Shown here one piece after another: positions 35,910 through 46,134 of a stretch of DNA of 61,363 bases (the first letter of the stretch is position 1; every line of letters begins with the position of its first letter). Location: assembly GCA_946186505.1 (NCBI GenBank), contig CAMHNI010000016.1, positions 1-61,363 of the forward strand. Direction: 5' to 3'. The notes below the pieces were generated by a model. It was not told the origin of the DNA. It did not search any database and worked only from the letters and a program-made list of their open reading frames with translations. The DNA comes from an uncultured Prevotellaceae bacterium (lineage in GTDB: Bacteria; Bacteroidota; Bacteroidia; Bacteroidales; Bacteroidaceae). A program made the translations under genes and the position numbers.

Positions 35910-36479
35910 TTACTGTGCTGCCTGTCCCAAGGCCAGCGCCTTGATGTTGGCCTCTACGATAGCCTCGCCCTTGCGTCCGAAAACGCGGCGGATGGCATCC
36001 TCCAACTTACTGTATTCAATTCCGAGTGCCTTCTGGGCTGCACCTAAAAGAATGACATTAGCCGAACGGGGAACGCCGTTGTCCTTTGCCATCTGCTCAA
36101 TGTCGATACTTATGACGTTGGGCAGTTTGGCCAGGTCGCCACGGATAACCTCTATATCGGGATAGTTAGGGATGTTGACAAAGGGTGTGGCCGACGTGAT
36201 GATCCAACCCTCCTTCTTAAGGAAAGGCAGATAGCGCAGGGCTTCCATCGGCTCCATCGAGATGATGACATCGGCACCGCCTCTGGGGATGAGGTCGCTG
36301 GCGATAGGGTCGCTGGAAATACGCAGGTTTGACTGCACATCGCCGCCTCGTTGGCTCATGCCGTGTACCTCGGCCTGTTTGATATAAAGGTTCTCGTTCA
36401 TGGCGGCTTCACCGATAATGGTGGCTATTGAGAGGATTCCCTGTCCTCCCACGCCGCAAAGTATGATGTCTGTCTTCAT
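35910..36479 (-). CDS. iorB: Indolepyruvate:ferredoxin oxidoreductase beta subunit
   Basis: A 189-residue gamma-type domain of the 2-oxoacid:ferredoxin oxidoreductase family (MKTDIILCGVGGQGILSIAT, VHGMSQRGGDVQSNLRIS). Together with IorA it oxidatively decarboxylates aryl pyruvates to aryl-acetyl-CoA, or works in reverse during anaerobic amino-acid synthesis, passing electrons to ferredoxin. It is last in a four-gene unit and 26 bp after iorA. Confidence 0.93.
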   Translation of the reverse strand: MKTDIILCGVGGQGILSIATIIGEAAMNENLYIKQAEVHGMSQRGGDVQSNLRISSDPIASDLIPRGGADVIISMEPMEALRYLPFLKKEGWIITSATPFVNIPNYPDIEVIRGDLAKLPNVISIDIEQMAKDNGVPRSANVILLGAAQKALGIEYSKLEDAIRRVFGRKGEAIVEANIKALALGQAAQ

Positions 36480-36505
36480 GATTTACAATTTGACGATTTG
36501 ACGTT

Positions 36506-38113
36506 TTACGATTTGGCTTGCGCCTTCTTTTGCTTGAGGTGACGCTGTAAGGTCTGCATACACTCACGACGCGGGATGATGACAGACGTTCCTTTATAGT
36601 TTATCTCGTCGCGAATCATCTGCGTAATCTCCGGCATGTTTTTCGGCAGGGGGACAACCACTTTCAGGTGCTCGTCAGAAAGTCCCAAGCCGCGGCAGAT
36701 AGCCTCAAACTTATTGGTACCGGCCGAGTCCTGGCCACCAGTCATACCTGTAGTCAGATTGTCGGAGATAATGACCGTGATGTTGGCATTCTCATTGATG
36801 GCGTCAAGCAATCCTGTCATGCCGCTATGCGTGAAGGTGGAGTCGCCAATAATGGCCACAGCAGGCCACTGACCTGCATCGGCAGCACCCTTTGCCATTG
36901 TGATGGAGGCACCCATGTCAACGCAGGAGTGAATAGCTCGGAATGGAGGCAGGAAGCCTAACGTGTAGCAGCCAATATCGCCGAACACACGTGCGTTGTC
37001 ATATTCTTTCAGCACTTCGTTCAGAGCTGCATAGACATCGCGGTGACCACAACCCTGGCAGAGTGCGGGAGGACGTGGAGCAACGTCGGCACACGGGTCA
37101 TAGCACTGGCCAGTCTCCATGCCGAGGGCCTTCTTTACAATGTCGGGATTCAGCTCACCCGTACGTGGCAGTGTTCCGTCGAGCTTGCCCTTGATATTCT
37201 GACTTTCTCCTACGCCACGCACGATGTCTTCGATGAAAGGCTGTCCCTCCTCGACGATAAGCACCTGCTCGCACTCGCTGAGCATGCGACGCACCAACTT
37301 CTTTGGCAGCGGGTACTGGGAGATCTTCAGTATGGGATATGGACTTCCCTGAGGGAAGCACTCGTTGACGTAGTTGTAGCCGATGCCGCTGGCGATAATG
37401 CCGAGCTGGAGATTCTGTCCTTCCTCGTAGATATTGTATGTAGAGTTGGCAGCATCTTCTTCTAACTGTGCTTGTTGGGCCGTCACATGGTCATTGCGTT
37501 TGCGGGCATTGGCGGGAAGCAACACCCAGTTGGCTGCTACTGCGTTGTAGTTCAGTGGGTTCTCCTGACGCGGTTCGCTCTTTACTTCAACCACCGCACG
37601 GCTATGGGCCATACGGGTGGTGACACGCATCAGCACGGGCAGGCAAACGCGCTCACTATATTCAAAAGCTACGGACATCATGTCGTATGCCTCCTGTTGG
37701 CTGGCAGGCTCAAACGTGGGAATCATGGCAAACTTGCCATAGAACCGCGAGTCCTGCTCATCCTGTGACGAATGCATCGATGGATCGTCGGCAACAAGCA
37801 CAACGACACCACCATTGACTCCCGTCATGCCACTATTGACAAACGGGTCGGCACAGACATTGAGTCCAACATGTTTCATACAAACCATGGCACGCTTGCC
37901 CATGAAAGACATACCAAGAGCGGCCTCCATAGCGGTCTTCTCATTGGTTGACCAGCGGCTGTGAACGCCGCGTTCCTTGGCCAAGGCATTACCCTGAATA
38001 AATTCCGTAATCTCTGTGGACGGCGTGCCAGGATAGGCATAGACGCCGGAGAGTCCAGCATGGAGAGCACCTAATGCGATGGCCTCGTCGCCTAACAATA
38101 ATTTCTTTTCCAT
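36506..38113 (-). CDS. iorA: Indolepyruvate:ferredoxin oxidoreductase alpha subunit, no C-terminal ferredoxin domain
   Basis: A 535-residue subunit with the pyrimidine-binding half (YPGTPSTEITEFI, NEKTAMEAALGMS) and the ThDP half (GDIGCYTLGFLPPF, AIIGDSTFTHSGMTGLLDAI, SDNLTTGMTGGQ). CQGCGHRDVY supplies Cys near the junction. Archaeal and many bacterial IorA proteins end in two 4Fe-4S clusters (CxxCxxCxxxCP twice); here the chain stops after IIPRRECMQTLQRHL with no such motif. Electrons must therefore leave by another route, or a separate ferredoxin partner is used. Confidence 0.93.
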   Translation of the reverse strand: MEKKLLLGDEAIALGALHAGLSGVYAYPGTPSTEITEFIQGNALAKERGVHSRWSTNEKTAMEAALGMSFMGKRAMVCMKHVGLNVCADPFVNSGMTGVNGGVVVLVADDPSMHSSQDEQDSRFYGKFAMIPTFEPASQQEAYDMMSVAFEYSERVCLPVLMRVTTRMAHSRAVVEVKSEPRQENPLNYNAVAANWVLLPANARKRNDHVTAQQAQLEEDAANSTYNIYEEGQNLQLGIIASGIGYNYVNECFPQGSPYPILKISQYPLPKKLVRRMLSECEQVLIVEEGQPFIEDIVRGVGESQNIKGKLDGTLPRTGELNPDIVKKALGMETGQCYDPCADVAPRPPALCQGCGHRDVYAALNEVLKEYDNARVFGDIGCYTLGFLPPFRAIHSCVDMGASITMAKGAADAGQWPAVAIIGDSTFTHSGMTGLLDAINENANITVIISDNLTTGMTGGQDSAGTNKFEAICRGLGLSDEHLKVVVPLPKNMPEITQMIRDEINYKGTSVIIPRRECMQTLQRHLKQKKAQAKS

Positions 38114-38140
38114 TATTTCAGTTCTTCAGTACTTTAATCG

Positions 38141-39127
38141 TTATTGTATTTCCCATCCGATGGCCGAGGCACCAAGTACGGCAGCTGCTGCTCCGTCAAG
38201 TCCGCTGATCATGAACTGTGCCTTGCCTTTGAAAATGTTCATGACATGAGCGTCGTAAGCCTCACGGATAGGCTTCATGATTAGCTCGCCTGCCTTGACC
38301 AAGCCGCCAAAGAATATGAAAGCCTCAGGTGACGAGAAGGCTGCGAAGTCGGCGCAGGCCTCACCCAGCATCTTTCCTGTGAACTGATAGATCTCGTTAG
38401 CCAGTTCATCACCTTTCCCAGCGGCTATCGACACGTCAAGCGAAGTGATGTCCTCAGGTTTTATCTCGCGCAGGATGGAAGGGCGGTCGGTCTTCTCCAA
38501 CAGTTCACGGGCCGTCCTGGCCACACCTGTAGCAGAGCAATAGGCTTCAAGACAACCAGTGCGACCGCAACCGCAACTGCGTCCTTCAGCCCCGCGAACC
38601 ATCGTCACGTGGCCCAATTCACCGGCAAAGCCGTCATGGCCATACAGCAGCTGGCCGTTGACCACGATGCCCGAACCAACGCCTGTTCCCAGTGTTATGA
38701 CAATGAAGTTCTTCATGCCGCGTGCCACGCCATAGACCATCTCACCCAAGGCGGCGGCATTGGCATCGTTGGTCAGTGCCACGGGGATGCCTCCCAAGCG
38801 GTCGCTGAACATCTTGGCCAGCGGCACCACGCAGTCGTGGGCCCACTGCAGGTTAGGTGCAAACTCGATGGTGCCGTTATAATAGTTGCCGTTAGGCGCA
38901 CCAATACCCATGGCCTTGATCTTTTCTATGCCGCCAACCTGCTCGATGATTACCTGCAGGGCCTCGATACATGCATTCACATACTCTTCAGCGGTGTCGT
39001 AGCCGCCAGTCTTGATGGCGGTCGTAGCCTTGATATCGCCACGGGCATCAACGATTCCAAACACAGAGTTTGTCCCTCCTAAATCCAAGCCGATGACATA
39101 CGGCTTTAATAATTGCTGTGCATTCAT
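38141..39127 (-). CDS. ROK family sugar kinase (glucokinase-like)
   Basis: A 328-residue ROK kinase. The phosphate-binding loop is GLDLGGTNSVFGIVD, the catalytic Asp region is LTNDANAAALGE, and the zinc-binding segment is CGCGRTGCLEAY. The length and the absence of an N-terminal HTH mark it as an enzyme rather than an NagC-type repressor. Most likely it phosphorylates glucose with ATP. It sits 28 bp after the coiled-coil gene and 27 bp before iorA in one apparent transcription unit. Confidence 0.92.
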   Translation of the reverse strand: MNAQQLLKPYVIGLDLGGTNSVFGIVDARGDIKATTAIKTGGYDTAEEYVNACIEALQVIIEQVGGIEKIKAMGIGAPNGNYYNGTIEFAPNLQWAHDCVVPLAKMFSDRLGGIPVALTNDANAAALGEMVYGVARGMKNFIVITLGTGVGSGIVVNGQLLYGHDGFAGELGHVTMVRGAEGRSCGCGRTGCLEAYCSATGVARTARELLEKTDRPSILREIKPEDITSLDVSIAAGKGDELANEIYQFTGKMLGEACADFAAFSSPEAFIFFGGLVKAGELIMKPIREAYDAHVMNIFKGKAQFMISGLDGAAAAVLGASAIGWEIQ

Positions 39128-39155
39128 AATAATTTATAGTATTAGTTTACTGCTT

Positions 39156-39629
39156 TTACTTGACTTTCTTGGTTGCTTTGGCAGCCTTCTCCGAGGCTTT
39201 CTCGGCAGCCAGCTTGGCTTTAGCAGCCTTTACCTCCAACTTGGTGTCGCCGGGATTCTTGGCTGATTCCTCGGCAGCATCAGCATATTTCTTCTGAGCC
39301 TTCTCAGCAGCTTTATTGGCCTTGACAGCATTCTGCTGCAGCTTCTCCTTTTTCTTGGCTTCTTTCTCTTTCTTCTTGGCTTCCTTCTCTTTCTTCTTTA
39401 TTTCGGCTTCCTTCTTTTTCTGGGCCTTTTCAGCTTTCTTCTGTGCTTTCTCAGCCTCAGCCTGAGCCTTTTGTGCATCGGCCTCAGACTTCTTCACGGC
39501 ATCTGCTGACTTTTGCTGGGCTTTCATCTCTGCCTGCTGCTCAGGTGTCATCACATCCTGTGCATATACACTTTGCACTCCCATCATCATGGTGACGGCC
39601 AGTGCCATTGTCATAAGGGTTCTTTTCAT
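39156..39629 (-). CDS. Exported Ala/Lys/Glu-rich coiled-coil protein
   Basis: A 157-residue protein with a clear signal peptide (MKRTLMTMALAVTMMMGVQSVYAQD). The mature part is almost pure A/K/E/Q and should be one long charged helix (EKAQKKAEKAQKKKEAEIKK and similar). No enzymatic domain is seen. Such proteins resemble histone H1-like or TolA-like rods, but composition alone does not identify a family. A -7 TACCTTTG lies at 39663-39670 on the minus strand. It is first in the unit leading to the ROK kinase and iorAB. Confidence 0.8.
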   Translation of the reverse strand: MKRTLMTMALAVTMMMGVQSVYAQDVMTPEQQAEMKAQQKSADAVKKSEADAQKAQAEAEKAQKKAEKAQKKKEAEIKKKEKEAKKKEKEAKKKEKLQQNAVKANKAAEKAQKKYADAAEESAKNPGDTKLEVKAAKAKLAAEKASEKAAKATKKVK

Positions 39630-39725
39630 ATTCTTTTCTGTTTTTAGTTGTTTTGAACGATGCAAAGGTACGAATTATTTTTCTATTACGACATAGATTA
39701 ACAGGAATTAATAGTCAGCCTCAGC

Positions 39726-41540
39726 TCACGGACATAATTCTGACAGTTCAAGCCATCTTAGCGACATTTCGTCCAGTTCATCCTTTAGTACGGGGAGTCG
39801 CTTCGATTTTTCCGTCAGCTCATCGATGGAGAGCGTGCCGCTGCAGAGAGCATCCTCTATCTGCCGCTGCTCTGTTTCAAGAGCCTCAATCTCAGCGGTT
39901 AGCTGCTCAAACTCCCGTTTTTCCTTGTAAGACATACGTCGGCGGGTATCATTGTGATAGTCTTTCTTAGACTCGGTGTCAGTACTGTTTTTGGAAGGTA
40001 CGGCAGCTTTGGGTTGTAGCGTCTGCCATTCCCGATACTGCGTGTAGTTTCCAGGAAAGTCCTTGATGACGCCATCACCCTGGAACACCAGGAGGTGATC
40101 TACAATCTTGTCCATGAAATAGCGGTCGTGACTGACGACGATAACGCAGCCGGGGAAGTCCTGCAGATACTCCTCGAGGATTTGCAGTGTCACGATGTCG
40201 AGGTCGTTGGTTGGCTCGTCGAGTACGAGGAAGTTGGGGTTCTTCATCAGTACCGTGCAGAGGTACAGCTTGCGGCGCTCACCGCCCGAGAGTTTATAGA
40301 CGTAGTTGTGCTGCTGTTCGGGCGTAAAGAGGAAGTACTGTAGCAGTTGCGAGGCCGTAAAGTGCTTGCCGCCCCCCATGTCAATGTATTCGGCAATATC
40401 TTTTACAACATCAATAACTTTTTGGTTCTCATCGAATTGCAGACCCTCCTGCGAGAAATACCCGAAGGTGACGGTATCGCCGATATCGAACTTGCCTGAG
40501 TCGGCAGGCACCATGCCGAGCAGCATCTTGATAAATGTTGACTTGCCCGTACCGTTGTTACCCACGATGCCCATCTTCTCGAACCGCGAGAAGTTGTAGT
40601 AGAAGTCACGAAGGATGACAAGAGACCCTCCACCAACCTCTCCCTGCGAGGGAGAGATGTCAAATGACTTCGACACGTACTGGCACTCAAAAATTTTCGA
40701 GCCAATATAGACGTTGCGCGACTTCAGACGCACCTGCCGCTCTTCGATGCGCTGCTTGGCCACACGTTCCAGTTCGTAGAAGGCATCCTCGCGTGATTTG
40801 GCCTTGTGGCCGCGTGCCTGTGGCATGCGACGCATCCACTCCAGTTCCGTGCGATAGAGGTTGTTGGCACGCATAATCTCAGCCCGCTTGTTGTCGATGC
40901 GCTCCTGACGCTTCTCCAGATAGTAGCTGTAGTTGCCGCGGTAGGTGTAGATGGTGCGGTCGTCGAGTTCGAGGATGACGGAGCAGACGCGGTCGAGGAA
41001 GAAACGGTCGTGGGTCACCATCAGAAGCGTCTTGTTGCCCCGTGCCAGGAACCCTTCGAGCCACTCTATCATTTCAAGGTCAAGGTGGTTGGTAGGCTCG
41101 TCGAGTATCAGGAAGTCAGGTTCGGTAATCAACACGTTGGCCAGTGCCACACGCTTCTGCTGGCCACCTGAGAGCTGTCCCATCGGCTGTTGCAGGTCTC
41201 GAATCTTCAGTTTCGTCAGTATCTGTTTGGCCTTCAACACTTTCTCCGGGTCGCCCTCGTGATTGAAGCAGGCATCGAGCACACTTTCCTGAGGGTCGAA
41301 CACTGGCGATTGCTCCAGCATACCCACACGGATGTCGCGGCGGTAAATGATGTCGCCCGAGTCACAGCCCTCCTTGCCTGTCAGGATGGAGAGCAACGTC
41401 GATTTGCCTGTGCCGTTTTTGGCTATCAATCCCACCTTCTGACCTTCAGCCACCGAAAAGACGATATCTTCGAACAAAACCAGCGAACCAAACGACTTCG
41501 ACAGGTGTTGTACGTCTAAATACGGAGTGTCCTTAGCCAT
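39726..41540 (-). CDS. ABC-F ATPase (Uup-like), with a repeat-derived insert
   Basis: A 604-residue protein with two ABC domains and no membrane segment. Domain 1: [37 protein letters not shown]. Domain 2: [37 protein letters not shown] coiled-coil tail (residues about 525-590) follows, as in Uup, which acts on ribosomes or DNA rather than in transport. Just after the second domain's first strand, [11 protein letters not shown] is encoded by a dispersed palindrome (40623-40656) in frame. It starts 8 nt inside engB. Confidence 0.93.
   Translation of the reverse strand: MAKDTPYLDVQHLSKSFGSLVLFEDIVFSVAEGQKVGLIAKNGTGKSTLLSILTGKEGCDSGDIIYRRDIRVGMLEQSPVFDPQESVLDACFNHEGDPEKVLKAKQILTKLKIRDLQQPMGQLSGGQQKRVALANVLITEPDFLILDEPTNHLDLEMIEWLEGFLARGNKTLLMVTHDRFFLDRVCSVILELDDRTIYTYRGNYSYYLEKRQERIDNKRAEIMRANNLYRTELEWMRRMPQARGHKAKSREDAFYELERVAKQRIEERQVRLKSRNVYIGSKIFECQYVSKSFDISPSQGEVGGGSLVILRDFYYNFSRFEKMGIVGNNGTGKSTFIKMLLGMVPADSGKFDIGDTVTFGYFSQEGLQFDENQKVIDVVKDIAEYIDMGGGKHFTASQLLQYFLFTPEQQHNYVYKLSGGERRKLYLCTVLMKNPNFLVLDEPTNDLDIVTLQILEEYLQDFPGCVIVVSHDRYFMDKIVDHLLVFQGDGVIKDFPGNYTQYREWQTLQPKAAVPSKNSTDTESKKDYHNDTRRRMSYKEKREFEQLTAEIEALETEQRQIEDALCSGTLSIDELTEKSKRLPVLKDELDEMSLRWLELSELCP
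40623..40656. repeat. Dispersed G/C palindrome inside the ABC-F gene
   Basis: CTCTCCCT (40638-40645), GCG, AGGGAGAG (40649-40656) with an ACCCTCCACC flank. It is in frame and encodes [11 protein letters not shown] near the start of ABC domain 2. Confidence 0.75.
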
Positions 41541-42141
41541 TCTCTTTCAGCGATTTGTTGATGCTGTCAATATAGTCAAGTACCTCTTCCCTACCCTGAC
41601 GCTTCTCTGCGCTTGTAATATAATAAGGTGGCAATTCTTCCCACGTCTCCAACAGTTTTTTCTTGTATGCCTCGACGTTCTGAGCCACCTTGTTTGCCGT
41701 CAGCTTGTCGGCCTTGGTGAAGACGATGGCAAAAGGCACCGATGACTGCCCGAGCCATTCAATGAACTCCAGGTCAATCTTTTGCGGTTCCAGACGCACA
41801 TCGACCAGTACGAACACGTTGACTAACTGCTCGCGCTGCAGGATGTAGCCACGAATCATCTGGTCGAGTCTCGCCACCTCCTTCTTAGACCGCTTGGCAA
41901 AACCGTAGCCGGGCAGATCGACCAGATACCACTCCTTATTGATGATGAAGTGGTTGATCAGCAACGTCTTGCCCGGTGTCTGCGAGGTCTTAGCCAGCCG
42001 TTTGTGGTTGGTCAGCATGTTGATAAGGCTCGACTTGCCCACGTTGGAGCGTCCGATAAAAGCGTACTCAGGCTTCGTGTCTTGAGGACACATGCCCACG
42101 GAAGGAGCACTCAGAGTGAATTCTGCAGTCTTGATTTCCAT
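41533..42141 (-). CDS. engB: Ribosome biogenesis GTPase EngB/YsxC
   Basis: A 202-residue GTPase for 50S assembly. G1 [12 protein letters not shown]3 [11 protein letters not shown]4 FTKADKL, and the C-terminal [15 protein letters not shown] region with G5. It has full length and an ordinary start. A -7 TACCTTTG on the minus strand (42162-42169) lies opposite the rho promoter. The stop region overlaps the ABC-F start by 8 nt. Confidence 0.96.
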   Translation of the reverse strand: MEIKTAEFTLSAPSVGMCPQDTKPEYAFIGRSNVGKSSLINMLTNHKRLAKTSQTPGKTLLINHFIINKEWYLVDLPGYGFAKRSKKEVARLDQMIRGYILQREQLVNVFVLVDVRLEPQKIDLEFIEWLGQSSVPFAIVFTKADKLTANKVAQNVEAYKKKLLETWEELPPYYITSAEKRQGREEVLDYIDSINKSLKENG

Positions 42142-42188
42142 TTGTTCCTGTATTTTCGGTGCAAAGGTACGAAAAAGATTCGAAATAG

Positions 42189-42220
42189 TTTGGCTGTTTC
42201 AGAAATAATCACTACCTTTG
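42189..42220 (+). promoter_or_regulatory. Promoter of rho
   Basis: TTTG (42189-42192), 20-bp spacer, TACCTTTG (42213-42220); the predicted leader of about 84 nt could be a site for autoregulation by Rho. Confidence 0.85.
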
Positions 42221-42309
42221 CACACGATTTTCCAAATCAGCGTTTCCAATCGAGAAGCGTTTTCACCTATTTTCTTATATCCAACAACGACATTTATACG
42301 CATATTGTT

Positions 42310-44256
42310 ATGTTTACCAAAGAACAACTTGAACAGATGGAGATACCCCAGCTGATGGGAATCGCCGGAGATCTTGGCATCAAGGTGAGCCAGGACGAAC
42401 AGCTTGAAAACGTGATTTACGCCATACTTGACAAAGCAGCCGAGCAGAGTGCGTCGGATGAAAATACTACCAAACGCAAGCGTACCCGCATAGCCAAAAA
42501 GGATAGCGACCGCGTCTATACCGTCAATGGCAAGGATGGCGAGAACTACGATGTGAAGAGCCGTGGCAAGAAGACCGCCGAGACTCCGTCGCTTTTCAAT
42601 GATGCGCCTGTCACTCCCACGGAGTCTGCCCCCGCCGCTGAAGAGGCACCGGCGGCTGAGGAGCAACCAGTAAAGCCCGCACCCAAAAAACGCGGCCGTA
42701 AGTCAAAGGCCGAGCTAGCTGCCATTGCGGCTGCCGAAGCTGCAAAAGCCCAGGCTGAGGCCGTTAAAGAAGGAGGAGAAGCAGAGCAGGAGCAAGAACA
42801 ACAGCCTACTACAGAGGATGCCATACCCGAAGCCGTTGATTTCACTGAACCCGAGACTGATGACTCCACATCCGCTGAAATGCTGGAACAGCTGCAGGAG
42901 CATATGGCCAAGCATAACATGGAAGAGGCTCAGTCAAAAGACAATCCGGAAGGCGTTTGGGAGGGAGACCCCAACGACGGTACCGATTTCATTATCGTCG
43001 AGGACCTGCCCATCGAGGACCAAGGAGCCATCCCCACGCTTGACATGTTTGACCGTCCCGTGGTACAACCCATACCTGAGGTGCAGCCCATCCAGCGCCA
43101 ACAGTCTGGCGGTTCCCAGGACAAGTACGACTTCAGCGACTTCATCTCCGGCAACGGTGTGCTCGAAATCCTGCAGGACGGCGGCTACGGATTCCTCCGT
43201 TCATCAGACTACAACTATCTGTCCTCGCCCGATGACATCTATGTCTCGCCGCAGCAGATCAAGAAATGGAGTCTGAAGACGGGCGACGTCGTGGAGTGTA
43301 CTGTCCGTCCGCCCCATGACAACGAGAAATATTTCGCCCTGTCGGACATCACCTCCATCAACGGCCGCAACCCGAACGAGGTACGCGACCGCGTGTCGTT
43401 CGAGCACCTGACACCGCTGTTCCCCGATGAAAAATTCAAGCTCTGCGGCGACCCGCAGACCACCAACCCCTCAGTACGCATCGTCGATCTCTTCTCGCCC
43501 ATCGGCAAGGGACAGCGTGCGCTCATCGTGGCTCAGCCAAAGACAGGTAAGACGATTCTCATGAAGGACATCGCCAACGCCATCGCCGCCAACCATCCCG
43601 AGGCTTACATTATGATGCTGCTCATCGACGAGCGTCCTGAAGAGGTCACCGACATGGCCCGCACAGTCGATGCCGAGGTCATCGCCTCTACCTTCGACGA
43701 GCCTGCCGACCGTCACGTCAAGATTGCCGGCATCGTCCTCGAGAAGGCCAAGCGCATGGTGGAGTGCGGCCACGATGTCGTCATCTTCCTCGACTCCATC
43801 ACCCGTCTGGCACGTGCCTACAACACGGTGGCTCCGGCCTCCGGCAAGGTGCTCACCGGTGGTGTCGATGCCAACGCCCTGCAGAAGCCTAAACGTTTCT
43901 TCGGTGCTGCACGTAACATTGAGGGAGGCGGTTCACTCACCATTATTGCCACAGCACTCGTCGATACCGGTTCCAAGATGGACGAAGTCATCTTCGAGGA
44001 ATTCAAGGGTACAGGTAACTCTGAGATACAGCTGAACCGCTCGCTCAGCAACAAGCGCATCTTCCCGGCCATCGACCTCGTACAGTCATCGACACGCCGC
44101 GACGATTTGCTGCAGGACACCACCACACTCAACCGCATGTGGATAGCACGCAAGTTCATCGCCGAGATGAATCCTGTCGAAGCTATGAACACCATCCGCG
44201 ACCGGCTCATCCAAAGCCGTTCCAACGAAGAGTTTCTTCTGTCTATGAACGGTTGA
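42310..44256 (+). CDS. rho: Transcription termination factor Rho with a long inserted acidic/Ala-rich region
   Basis: A 648-residue hexameric RNA translocase. The N-terminal helix bundle ([20 protein letters not shown]) is separated from the RNA-binding cold-shock-like domain (about 280-375: [14 protein letters not shown]) by some 220 residues of low-complexity acidic and alanine-rich sequence, a hallmark of Bacteroidetes Rho. The ATPase has Walker [15 protein letters not shown] near 408 and [11 protein letters not shown]. The start follows a promoter 84 nt upstream. The 3' end overlaps the convergent nucleotidyltransferase by 14 nt. Confidence 0.97.
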   Translation: MFTKEQLEQMEIPQLMGIAGDLGIKVSQDEQLENVIYAILDKAAEQSASDENTTKRKRTRIAKKDSDRVYTVNGKDGENYDVKSRGKKTAETPSLFNDAPVTPTESAPAAEEAPAAEEQPVKPAPKKRGRKSKAELAAIAAAEAAKAQAEAVKEGGEAEQEQEQQPTTEDAIPEAVDFTEPETDDSTSAEMLEQLQEHMAKHNMEEAQSKDNPEGVWEGDPNDGTDFIIVEDLPIEDQGAIPTLDMFDRPVVQPIPEVQPIQRQQSGGSQDKYDFSDFISGNGVLEILQDGGYGFLRSSDYNYLSSPDDIYVSPQQIKKWSLKTGDVVECTVRPPHDNEKYFALSDITSINGRNPNEVRDRVSFEHLTPLFPDEKFKLCGDPQTTNPSVRIVDLFSPIGKGQRALIVAQPKTGKTILMKDIANAIAANHPEAYIMMLLIDERPEEVTDMARTVDAEVIASTFDEPADRHVKIAGIVLEKAKRMVECGHDVVIFLDSITRLARAYNTVAPASGKVLTGGVDANALQKPKRFFGAARNIEGGGSLTIIATALVDTGSKMDEVIFEEFKGTGNSEIQLNRSLSNKRIFPAIDLVQSSTRRDDLLQDTTTLNRMWIARKFIAEMNPVEAMNTIRDRLIQSRSNEEFLLSMNG

Positions 44257-44989
44257 CGGATTTCACGAACTCTTCCGCCTTATCCAAGGAGTCCAGCTTG
44301 CCGACGTCTATCAGTCGCAAGTCTTTGGACTCCTTTCCTATGAATGCATATTGATGACAGTATTTCAGGTAGAAGTCGATGATGCCGAACCGCTCTGGCA
44401 TCTCGGCAAACAACGGGAACACATGGGGGCACAGCACATGTATGCCCGAAAAGGCCAGCTGCCTGAGACCGGTTATGTCAAGACCTTTGTAGGGACTTCT
44501 CACCTCGCCCGTCTCCACGTTCGTCCAACCGTCCAGTATATACTCTTCGTCAAACAGCAGGTAGCGCTTCGTCGTACGACGACTGACCAGCAGCAGCGCA
44601 TCTGTGGCCGACAGCAAGGCATCGTCGTAAAGCTCCTTCAAGTCAGTGTTACTCAGGATGTCCACATTGTGAATCAGTATCGGTGACGACGGGTCGAACA
44701 GCGGCAGTGCCTTCCTGATACCTCCGCCAGTTTCAAGCAGGCAAGCTGTTTCGTCCGATATGCGGATGTCTATGTCGAAACTGCCCTGCTCTTCTATATA
44801 GCGCGTGATTTGGTCTGCAAAATGATGGACGTTTACGACGATGCGTTCAAAGCCCGATGCCTTCAGCTTCGTCACAACGTGCCACAACAATGGCTGTCCC
44901 CCTACCCTTACTAGTGCCTTGGGCATGGTGTCGGTCAGCGGTTTCAGGCGGGTACCCAGACCTGCCGCAAAAATCATTGCCTGTCTCAT
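44243..44989 (-). CDS. NDP-sugar nucleotidyltransferase (mannose-1-phosphate guanylyltransferase / MurNAc-1-P uridylyltransferase type)
   Basis: A 248-residue GT-A fold pyrophosphorylase. The nucleotide loop is [20 protein letters not shown], the metal Asp is in IHNVDILS, and SGIHVL and [12 protein letters not shown] follow. Short single-domain members of this group include MurU (UDP-MurNAc salvage) and GMP-forming enzymes; which one this is cannot be settled by eye. A -7 TATCTTTG lies at 45020-45027 on the minus strand. The gene is alone and ends inside the rho coding region. Confidence 0.88.
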   Translation of the reverse strand: MRQAMIFAAGLGTRLKPLTDTMPKALVRVGGQPLLWHVVTKLKASGFERIVVNVHHFADQITRYIEEQGSFDIDIRISDETACLLETGGGIRKALPLFDPSSPILIHNVDILSNTDLKELYDDALLSATDALLLVSRRTTKRYLLFDEEYILDGWTNVETGEVRSPYKGLDITGLRQLAFSGIHVLCPHVFPLFAEMPERFGIIDFYLKYCHQYAFIGKESKDLRLIDVGKLDSLDKAEEFVKSVNRS

Positions 44990-45137
44990 ATCTCCAATGT
45001 GTTTCTACTTTCGAGGGGGCAAAGATAATACAAAAAAACGAAAGAGCCTCATAATACGACATTTTTAACGAATGGCGCAACGAAAAGAAAAATAATAAAT
45101 AATTGTTAAAAACAGAACAACTTTGAGATTTTTTTTG

Positions 45138-45145
45138 TACCTTTG
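45138..45145 (+). promoter_or_regulatory. -7 element of rpoD
   Basis: TACCTTTG about 77 bp before the rpoD ATG, with no good TTTG at the standard spacing. Divergent from the nucleotidyltransferase -7 at 45020-45027. Confidence 0.6.
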
Positions 45146-45221
45146 CAGCGCTTTAAGGGTATATTTTACATACAGACTTGATTTTCAAGTAGTTGAACGA
45201 AAAGATTTAAGGGTAATTAAG

Positions 45222-46094
45222 ATGAGACAACTAAAGATTCAGAAGAGTATCACCAACCGTTCGAGTGAGGCTCTGGACAAGTATCTGGTAGAAATTGGTC
45301 GTGCACCGCTGATCAGTATTGATGAGGAGATTGAGCTGGCACAGAAAATCCGCAAGGGCGGTCCTGAGGGCGAACGTGCCAAGGACAAGCTTGTAACAGC
45401 CAATCTGCGTTTCGTTGTCAGTGTGGCCAAACAGTACCAGCACCAGGGTCTGACGCTTACCGACCTCATCGACGAGGGAAATATCGGCCTGATTAAGGCT
45501 GCCCAGAAGTTTGATGAGACACGCGGCTTCAAATTCATCTCTTATGCTGTTTGGTGGATTCGTCAGTCTATTCTTCAAGCCATTGCCGAGCAGAGCCGTA
45601 TTGTGCGCCTGCCGCTGAATCAGGTTGGTTCTCTGAATAAGATTAATCACGAGATCAATAAGTTTGAGCAGGAGAACCAGCGTCACCCCTCTGTTCAGGA
45701 ACTGGCCGAAGCCACGTCTATTGACGAGGAGAAGATTGGCCAGTCCATGATGGCCGACGGTCACCATGTATCCATCGATGCTCCTTTCCAGGATGGTGAA
45801 GACAACTGCATGCTTGACGTGATGGCTTCAGGCGATGACTCACGCACCGACCGTCAGGTTGACCATGAGTCAATGGCTCAGGAACTGAACTCCGTGCTGA
45901 ATAAAGTACTGAAAGAGCGTGAGATTACTATTATCCGCGAGTGCTTCGGCATCGGCTGCCATGAGAAAGGTCTTGAGGAGATCGGCGACCAGCTTGGGCT
46001 GACCCGTGAGCGTGTCCGCCAAATTCGTGAGAAAAGCATTGCCAAGCTGCGCGATTCGGGTAATGCAAAAATTCTGATGAAGTATTTGGGCTGA
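45222..46094 (+). CDS. rpoD: Primary sigma factor (RpoD type, no region 1.1)
   Basis: A 290-residue group 1 sigma factor of the Bacteroidetes kind. Region 1.2 (SEALDKYLVEIGRAPLIS), region 2 with the -7-reading helix (GLIKAAQKFDETRGFKFISY, WWIRQSILQAIAEQSR), region 3, and region 4.2 (LEEIGDQLGLTRERVRQI). Region 1.1 and the non-conserved insert of E. coli RpoD are missing. This factor is expected to read the TTTG/TAnnTTTG promoters seen throughout the window. The start matches the Bacteroidetes family N-terminus MRQLKIQKSIT. Confidence 0.97.
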   Translation: MRQLKIQKSITNRSSEALDKYLVEIGRAPLISIDEEIELAQKIRKGGPEGERAKDKLVTANLRFVVSVAKQYQHQGLTLTDLIDEGNIGLIKAAQKFDETRGFKFISYAVWWIRQSILQAIAEQSRIVRLPLNQVGSLNKINHEINKFEQENQRHPSVQELAEATSIDEEKIGQSMMADGHHVSIDAPFQDGEDNCMLDVMASGDDSRTDRQVDHESMAQELNSVLNKVLKEREITIIRECFGIGCHEKGLEEIGDQLGLTRERVRQIREKSIAKLRDSGNAKILMKYLG

Positions 46095-46098
46095 AAAT

Positions 46099-46129
46099 TT
46101 TGCGGCGTCAAAGTTTCTTTGTAATTTTG
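46099..46129 (+). promoter_or_regulatory. Promoter of a leaderless mRNA
   Basis: TTTG (46099-46102), 19-bp spacer, TAATTTTG (46122-46129). The GTG start codon at 46135 begins 5 nt after the -7 element, where transcription itself should begin. Confidence 0.85.
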
Positions 46130-46134
46130 CCGTC

